Assembly (NCBI GenBank): GCA_022843925.1
Contig: JALHMS010000012.1
Span: forward strand, 88,884 to 152,883
Reading direction: 5' to 3'
Length of the DNA stretch: 64,000 nt
Source: Burkholderiales bacterium
Lineage (GTDB): Bacteria; Pseudomonadota; Gammaproteobacteria; Burkholderiales; Ga0077523
Position 1 is the stretch's first letter. The number at the start of each line of letters is the position of its first letter. Shown here piece by piece: positions 58,955 through 64,000 of the stretch. The position numbers and the translations under genes are program-made. The notes below the pieces were generated by a model. That model was not told the origin of the DNA and ran no database searches. It worked only from the letters and a program-made list of their open reading frames with translations.

Positions 58955-60124
58955 TCACCACGCCTTCATCTTGCACGCCGCCGCATACGCATCCGCGTGG
59001 TTCGTCAGGACGGTGCCGACGAGCTTGTTCGTGATGCGGCCGTTCGGGTCCTTCCAGATCTGGCGGAGATAGTAGTTCTGGATGGGGGCATGGTTCACGT
59101 TCAGCTTGAACTCGCCGCGCACGGACTTGAAGTTCGCGCTCGCGAGGGCCTTGCCGAAAGTTGCCTTGTCTTCGATCTTCCCCTTCGCGTCGCGCACCGC
59201 GGCATCGATGAGGAGCGCGGTGTCGTAGCCCTGCGCGGCGTAGACGGTGGGCATGCGGCCGTAGGTCTTCTGGAAGTCGGCAACGAACCTGCGGTTCTCG
59301 GCGTTGCCGAGGTCGTGCGCCCAGTGCGAGGTGTTGAACATCCCGACCATCGGCTCCCCCACGGCCTTGATGACGTCCTCGTCGGCCGAGAAGCCCGGGC
59401 CGATCAGCGTCATCTGCTTGTCGAGGCCGGCGGCGACCCATTGCTTGATGAAGTTGATGCCCATCCCGCCCGGCTGGAAGATGTAGACGGCCTGCGGCTT
59501 CGCGGCGCGCACCTGCGCGAGTTCCGCGGCGAAATCGAGCTGACCCAGCTTCGTGTAGATCTCCTCGATCACCTGGCCCTTGTAGAGGCGCTTGAAGCCC
59601 GTCAGCGCGTCCTTGCCGGCAGGGTAGTTCGGCGCGAGCAGCACCACGCTCTTCAAATTCTTCGTGTTGGCGAACTGGCCGGCGGCCTCGTGGTAGCCGT
59701 CGTTCTGCCAGGATGCGACATAGAAATAGGGGTTGCAGCCCTCGCCGGAGAATGCGCCCGGCCCGGCGTTCGCGCTCACGAGAAAGGTCTGGTTCTCGAG
59801 GATGGAGGGCGCGATGGCCAGCATCACGTTCGAGAAGACGATGCCCGTGACCACGTCGACGCGGTCCTTCTTGAGGAGGCGCGCGGTCAGTTGCTTGCCG
59901 GTGTCGGGGTTCATCTGGTCGTCGACGACGACGACCTCGGCCGGGAGCCCGCCCAGCTTTCCACCGTTGTTCCTGACGACCAGATTGAACGCGTCGCGGA
60001 TGTCGAGGCCGAGGGCCGCCGAGGGTCCGGACAGCGTGCTCATGAACCCGATCCGGATCTGGTCGGCAGCGTGCGCCGTGAGGCCGAGCGTGGCCATCGT
60101 CAGCGCCGCGAGTGTGCGTCTCAT
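58955..60124 (-). CDS. Branched-chain amino acid-type ABC transporter binding protein (LivK-like)
   Basis: 389 residues from the ATG at 60124, with GGAGG upstream. Signal peptide (MRRTLAALTMATLGLTAHA), then the type I binding fold with RIGFMSTLSGPSAALG and NGGKLGGLPAEVVVVDDQ. The ligand is unknown; similar proteins bind branched-chain or aromatic amino acids, amides or aromatic acids. First gene of the cluster, divergent from the iron-type dehydrogenase. Confidence 0.9.
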   Translation of the reverse strand: MRRTLAALTMATLGLTAHAADQIRIGFMSTLSGPSAALGLDIRDAFNLVVRNNGGKLGGLPAEVVVVDDQMNPDTGKQLTARLLKKDRVDVVTGIVFSNVMLAIAPSILENQTFLVSANAGPGAFSGEGCNPYFYVASWQNDGYHEAAGQFANTKNLKSVVLLAPNYPAGKDALTGFKRLYKGQVIEEIYTKLGQLDFAAELAQVRAAKPQAVYIFQPGGMGINFIKQWVAAGLDKQMTLIGPGFSADEDVIKAVGEPMVGMFNTSHWAHDLGNAENRRFVADFQKTYGRMPTVYAAQGYDTALLIDAAVRDAKGKIEDKATFGKALASANFKSVRGEFKLNVNHAPIQNYYLRQIWKDPNGRITNKLVGTVLTNHADAYAAACKMKAW

Positions 60125-60232
60125 CTTGGGTCTCCCTCCTTTGTAGGTCACGCCGATCGGTGCCGGCGGGCCGAATGATAGCTTCTGTATCGGGTGCGGC
60201 GTCACGTTCGAAGCGCTGCGCTGCGCGGGTGC

Positions 60233-60238
60233 CATAAT
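60233..60238 (+). promoter_or_regulatory. -10-like box before the iron-type dehydrogenase
   Basis: CATAAT followed by CCAGGCCCC, 32 bases before the start. No clear -35. Confidence 0.35.
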
Positions 60239-60270
60239 CCAGGCCCCTCGACCCGTCCTCGCTACCGACC

Positions 60271-61404
60271 ATGGCCGTCATCACCTATCTCACCACCATC
60301 CAGTTCGACTTCGGCGCGGTACAGCTCGTCTCGTCCGAGTGTGCGCGTCTCGGCATCCGGAAGCCGCTGGTGGTCACCGACCGCGGCATCCGCGCCTCGG
60401 GCCTGCTCGATCGTCTGCAGGGCGTCATGGATCCGGCGCTCGGATTCGCGGTCTACGACGGCACCCCGCCCAATCCGACCGAGGCGGCCACGCTCGAAGC
60501 CCTCGCCGCCTACCGCGCGGCCGGTGCCGACGGGATCATCGCGATCGGCGGCGGATCGTCGCTCGATCTCGGCAAGGCCGTCGCGCTGCTCGCGACGCAT
60601 CCGGGGCCGCTGGTGCAGTACGCCGCCGTCGAGGGTGGCGGGGCGCGCATCACTGCGGCCGTCGCACCGCTTATCGCGATCCCCACGACCGCCGGCACCG
60701 GCAGCGAAGTGGGTCGCGGTTCGGTGATCGTCCTCGCCGACGGCCGCAAGCTGGGCTTCCTTTCGCCGCATCTGCTGCCCAAGGTCGCGATCTGCGATCC
60801 GGAACTCACGCTAGGTCTGCCACCCATTCTCACGGCTGCCACCGGGATGGACGCCATGGCCCACTGCATCGAGACCTTCCTGTCGCCGCTCGTGAATCCC
60901 CCGGCCGAGGCCATCGCGTTGGACGGCCTCGGGAAGTCGGCGATGTACATCGAGCGCGCGACGAAGGACGGTCAGGATCGCGACGCGCGCTGGAACATGA
61001 TGATGGCCGCGATGGAAGGCGCGATGGCCTTCCAGAAGGGCCTGGGCGCGGTCCACGCCCTCTCGCATCCACTGGGCGCACTCCCCGAACTGAAGCTGCA
61101 CCACGGCACCCTGAACGCGGTGCTGCTCCCTGCCGTGATCCGCTTCAACGCGCCGGCCGTCGGCGACAAGCTCGCCCGGATCGCGCAGGTGATGGGGCTC
61201 GCGCCCGGTGCCGACGTCGCGCAGGCCATCGCGGACCTGAATGCCCGCCTCGGTCTGCCCACGGGTCTGCAGGCGATCGGCGTACCGCGCGAGGCGCTGC
61301 CGGTCATCGCCGGCCTGGCGCCGAAGGACCACTGCCACGGCACGAACCCGCGCAAGCCCACCGTGGAGGACTACCTGGGCCTGCTCGAGGCGGCCTGGGC
61401 GTGA
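60271..61404 (+). CDS. Iron-type (group III) alcohol dehydrogenase
   Basis: 377 residues, full length. GGGSSLDLGKAVAL (NAD binding), PTTAGTGSEVG, and metal-binding His residues in MAHCIETFLSP, HALSHPLGAL and HGTLNAVLLP. These enzymes reduce aldehydes or oxidise alcohols, including maleylacetate and 4-hydroxybutyrate. The substrate is not clear from sequence. Divergent from the LivK-like gene. Confidence 0.92.
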   Translation: MAVITYLTTIQFDFGAVQLVSSECARLGIRKPLVVTDRGIRASGLLDRLQGVMDPALGFAVYDGTPPNPTEAATLEALAAYRAAGADGIIAIGGGSSLDLGKAVALLATHPGPLVQYAAVEGGGARITAAVAPLIAIPTTAGTGSEVGRGSVIVLADGRKLGFLSPHLLPKVAICDPELTLGLPPILTAATGMDAMAHCIETFLSPLVNPPAEAIALDGLGKSAMYIERATKDGQDRDARWNMMMAAMEGAMAFQKGLGAVHALSHPLGALPELKLHHGTLNAVLLPAVIRFNAPAVGDKLARIAQVMGLAPGADVAQAIADLNARLGLPTGLQAIGVPREALPVIAGLAPKDHCHGTNPRKPTVEDYLGLLEAAWA

Positions 61405-61540
61405 TCGCCGACTTCGTCGTGCGCGGTCCGGGCGCGTTCCGGTGCCGCGCGGTACGTCAGGCCCCGCCATCGGGGCGCGCCGGATTCACGACATCGAGGA
61501 CCCGTCGATGCGCCGCATCGACCCATTCGGGAGCAACGCC

Positions 61541-61987
61541 ATGAACACGATGCGCAGGGCCGCATGTCTGCTGGGGGTGCTGGCCGTTCTGGCCGGCAAT
61601 GCCGCCCACGCCGGGCCCGAGGAAGAGGTCGATGCCGCCGAGGATGCCCGCTATCGGGCGATGATCGAGCAGGATCGCGAGGCGCTGGCGGCGACGCTCG
61701 CGGACGAGTTGGTCTACCACCAGCCGAACGGAATGATCGCCACCAAGGCGATGTATCTCGGGCAGGTGATCGGCGGCCCCAACCGGATCTACAAGGCCGA
61801 GCGCTACGACGTGAAGATCGTCGTGCACGGCGAGACGGCCACCGCCATGGGCGACACCCGGCTCGACCTCGAGATGGGCGGCAAGCGTTTCCAGCCCGAA
61901 TTGCGCTATCTGAACGTCTGGGTGAAACGCGACGGCCGCTGGCAGCTCGCCGCGCGGCAGTCCGTCTTCAAGCCGGCATCGAAGTAG
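61541..61987 (+). CDS. Exported NTF2-like (SnoaL/DUF4440-type) protein
   Basis: 148 residues from the ATG at 61541, which gives a signal peptide (MNTMRRAACLLGVLAVLAGN, cleaved near AHA-G). The mature part has DARYRAMIEQDREALAATLADE, followed by YDVKIVVHGETATAMG and WVKRDGRWQLAARQ, the DUF4440/SnoaL pattern. Function unknown. It may be exported because of a role at the envelope. Confidence 0.8.
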   Translation: MNTMRRAACLLGVLAVLAGNAAHAGPEEEVDAAEDARYRAMIEQDREALAATLADELVYHQPNGMIATKAMYLGQVIGGPNRIYKAERYDVKIVVHGETATAMGDTRLDLEMGGKRFQPELRYLNVWVKRDGRWQLAARQSVFKPASK

Positions 61988-62019
61988 GCCGTCGCGGGTG
62001 TTCCCGCCCCTGCGGAAGG

Positions 62020-62910
62020 TCACCGTGTCGGATGGGAACGTGAGGCGGCCTGCGCGATCGTCGGCTCGGGCAGGCCCTGCAGCCCCGCTGGGCGAGGCAT
62101 GGGTCTCACTGTCGCCTTGAGCGGGCTGGCGGCACGACGCCACGCGAAGTAGATCTCTCCCGGCCATCCCGGCACCAGGGCGCCGAATGCCAGGTTGAGG
62201 TTCAGCCACCAGGCGCGGTTCTCCAGCGGGAAGCCGCGCTTGCGCATGAGGAATGCGCCGCCCTGCCACTCCGGCACGAGGCCGGCGGCCTGCGCCATCT
62301 CCCGTAGTCGTCGCGGCGACAGCACGCTCACGTGACCCCGCGGTTGCGCACGCCGCCGGATGCGCGCCTGCCACCATGCGTGGGCGATGTGCGGTGTGAC
62401 GGGCCCGCCACCGATCAGGAGCCCGCCGGGTTTCACGAGCGACGCGAGATGCCGGACGGCGGCTTCCGGATCGTGCAGATGCTCGAGCACGTGCAGCGCG
62501 ATCACCACATCGTACGTGCGGCCCGCGAAGTCGGCGATGCACTCCGGCCGTTCGAGATCCGTCGTCACGACGTCGGTGTAACCCTGCTGCGCGAGCGCCG
62601 CCGTCGCGGGTGCGCAGTCGAAGGCGTCCCAGCGGGACCACCATGCGGGCCTGCGGGCTGCCTCGGCGGCGGCCGTGGCGAAGGCGAGTTGCTGGCCTTC
62701 GTCGACCCCCACTTCCGCCACGCTAAGCGGCTGGGCCTCGGACCGGGAGTGCTGCAACATCATCTGATGCATGAACCAGTAGCGCAGGAGACGGAAGGGA
62801 TAGCGGACCTTCAGCACCCCGGGGGGCACGTTGGGAAGGCCGCGGGCGGCGGCAGCCGCCAGGGGATCGATGTCCCATCGGAGCGGTTGCAGGCGGTCGG
62901 GGATAGGCAT
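62020..62910 (-). CDS. Class I SAM-dependent methyltransferase
   Basis: 296 residues from the ATG at 62910. Motif I is a loose VAEVGVDEGQQ, followed by TTDLERPE and the motif YDVVIALHVLEHLHDPE and KPGGLLIGGGP. The pattern fits methyltransferase type 11/12 found in polysaccharide, lipid or quinone biosynthesis. The substrate is unknown and the gene stands alone. Confidence 0.82.
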   Translation of the reverse strand: MPIPDRLQPLRWDIDPLAAAAARGLPNVPPGVLKVRYPFRLLRYWFMHQMMLQHSRSEAQPLSVAEVGVDEGQQLAFATAAAEAARRPAWWSRWDAFDCAPATAALAQQGYTDVVTTDLERPECIADFAGRTYDVVIALHVLEHLHDPEAAVRHLASLVKPGGLLIGGGPVTPHIAHAWWQARIRRRAQPRGHVSVLSPRRLREMAQAAGLVPEWQGGAFLMRKRGFPLENRAWWLNLNLAFGALVPGWPGEIYFAWRRAASPLKATVRPMPRPAGLQGLPEPTIAQAASRSHPTR

Positions 62911-63049
62911 GGAAACTCCAGGGCGCAGGCGCGTATCGGCTTTGCGCCGTGTGCGCAGTCGTCCCGCCAACGGGCGGGAACGGTGTGTCAGGTTGTGGCG
63001 CGCGGTCGCGGCCCAGTGGAGGCCGAACCCGCGATGCCGTCGGGAAAAC

Positions 63050-63460
63050 TCAGGCGGGGAAAGCTCGGGCGGGGAAAGCGAGGGGCGGGGCTCTGGGAGG
63101 GGGCGGTGCGCAGTCGCCCGCCGCGTGCCATCGGGCGGGGTGCAGCGGCCGGCGGGCGTGGGCGCCGGCGTCGGAAGGCGGTGCCGCCACGGCCGGCGCC
63201 GTGAGGGCAGCGGAAGTCACCCGCTGGGCACAGCATTCGGTCTCTTCGATGAGCGGGTAGAACCGGTCGGAGATGACATCTCGCGCGCCGGTGACGACAG
63301 GCACCGGCTCGAGACCCGGCAGATGGAACCCCGAGGAAGTCAGCTCGCGTGGGTCGTCCGCAGCGTGCGCGTGCAGCAGCGGGGCAGCCGACTGCAACAG
63401 GAGCAGCACGAGCGCGAACACGAAGGGGATCGCGCGGGAGGAAAACGACCTGACGTTCAC
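63050..63460 (-). CDS. Small exported Pro/Ala-rich protein
   Basis: 136 residues from the GTG at 63460, which gives a clean signal peptide (NVRSFSSRAIPFVFALVLLL then QSAAPLLHAHA); an ATG at 63508 would add 16 residues. Contains GFHLPGLEPVP, an adjacent Cys pair in ETECCAQR, and a low-complexity Pro/Ala tail. Similar short HAHA...HLPGLE proteins occur in other betaproteobacteria without known function. The tail may be read from repetitive DNA, so the end is uncertain. Confidence 0.5.
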   Translation of the reverse strand: MNVRSFSSRAIPFVFALVLLLLQSAAPLLHAHAADDPRELTSSGFHLPGLEPVPVVTGARDVISDRFYPLIEETECCAQRVTSAALTAPAVAAPPSDAGAHARRPLHPARWHAAGDCAPPPPRAPPLAFPARAFPA

Positions 63461-63638
63461 GGGTGTCCGGACAGATGGAGTTGAGCGGAGTGTCTCCCGC
63501 GAAGCCATCGCAGACAACAGTTAGTCGTAGAGGGTTTTCCTCGTAATCCGTCAGGCCGACGCCGGGGCAGCCCCCCGGCTCCCGGGCCGGTGGGCGCGCG
63601 GATCGTCGCGCGATCCGCCCGAATCGATCAGAGTCACC

Positions 63639-63806
63639 CCAGGAGGCTGTCGGACTCGGGTGGTCGCTGGCGGAATGGCGGGAGAGCGCGGACGGATTTT
63701 GACGATTTCGACGAACGTATCGCGAATACGTGAGGAGAAAGCGGCGGAACCTGGACCGGTCTCCCACCGTTGCAGCCGAATCATCCCAAGTCCGACAGGC
63801 TCCTAG
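63639..63806 (+). repeat. 168-bp inverted-repeat element, copy 2
   Basis: Same length and orientation as copy 1 at 45877-46044. Terminal repeats at 63639-63660 and 63785-63806 match at 19 of 22 positions. The right end covers the stop codon of the IS630 transposase (63803-63805) within a CTAG. The inside is closely similar to copy 1, with long identical stretches and no length change. Confidence 0.85.
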
Positions 63807-64000
63807 TCCACCGAACCAGATGAATCGCACCGGATTCGATGATCAGGATTGTCGTAGATCCACTTCAACGGCTTGGGGTCTTTGTTGTGTTCCCTGATGT
63901 AGCGCATGAGCTTCTTGTCGAGGTCTTTGACGCTGGTGAAGACCCCGCGCGTGATCACGTCGCGCTGGATGCGAGCGAACCAGTTCTCGACTTGGTTGAG
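63803..64000 (-). mobile_element. IS630-family transposase, C-terminal part (cut by window edge)
   Basis: 65 residues at the right edge, minus strand: LNQVENWFARIQRDVITRGV then SVKDLDKKLMRYIREHNKDP and KPLKWIYD. This is the conserved end of the IS630 DDE transposase, including the catalytic Glu region NQVENWF. The N-terminal part lies beyond the window. IS630 elements insert at CTAG, and the stop sits in a CTAG here. Confidence 0.88.

Noticed and set aside
63539..63830. Minus-strand frames over repeat copy 2
   Set aside because: Similar translation to copy 1 because the DNA is repeated, not because it codes; no start with a ribosome site.

Overview
The window is about 64 kb of high-GC DNA from a betaproteobacterium, probably of the Burkholderiales/Rhodocyclales type. 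The evidence is housekeeping synteny (coaBC-dut diverging from radC-rpmB-rpmG; pcnB-folK-deoxynucleoside kinase-panB-panC; purM-purN beside hda), a PhaM-like polyhydroxyalkanoate granule protein, a PEP-CTERM protein, and urt-ure nitrogen genes behind a sigma-54 promoter. It is mostly chromosomal backbone with dense co-directional operons and many ATGA or GTGA stop/start overlaps. No tRNA, rRNA or CRISPR array was seen.

Layout. (1) 1-10067: a coupled four-gene signalling operon. A very long soluble histidine kinase with repeated PAS-PAS-GAF modules is cut by the left edge. It is followed by a membrane-anchored paralogue, a receiver-HATPase protein and a receiver-PP2C (SpoIIE-type) phosphatase. 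(2) 10179-13728: a periplasmic alcohol oxidation cassette made of a PQQ dehydrogenase with the lanthanide-type Asp-x-Asp signature, a XoxJ-like binding protein and a cytochrome c. (3) 13741-16757: dut, coaBC, radC, rpmB, rpmG. (4) 16833-23260, minus strand: fatty acid desaturase, MscS channel, RsmB-type methyltransferase, DUF3108 protein, purN, purM. (5) 23346-29104, plus strand: hda, HAD phosphatase, pcnB, folK, deoxynucleoside kinase, panB, panC. (6) 29139-36389: PEP-CTERM lamin-tail protein, alanine dehydrogenase, NaChBac-like channel, a sugar-acid module (FAH hydrolase and SDR diverging from a UxaA dehydratase), and a PhaM-like protein with a coupled orphan.

(7) 36420-44216: SnoaL protein, proline iminopeptidase and TraB/GumN protein, divergent from maeB; then a MOSC protein, two small exported proteins, a CoA pyrophosphatase, a YbaK-type deacylase and two small proteins of unknown role. 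(8) 44270-52909: the urea operon urtABCDE-ureABC with an NtrC-like palindrome and a sigma-54 promoter upstream. No urease accessory gene is in the window. (9) 52929-60124: a REP-like cluster, a 37-residue exported peptide, a CPA2 potassium/proton antiporter, and a second branched-chain/amide ABC transporter on the minus strand. (10) 60271-64000: iron-type alcohol dehydrogenase, exported SnoaL-like protein, methyltransferase, a small exported protein, and the 3' end of an IS630-family transposase.

The most unusual non-coding signal is a pair of 168-bp repeats with 22-bp terminal inverted repeats. One lies inside the urea operon between urtA and urtB; the other abuts the IS630 transposase end. 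Their lengths are identical and their terminal repeats differ between copies in a paired way. A four-unit 17-bp tandem repeat also overlaps the end of the DUF3108 gene.
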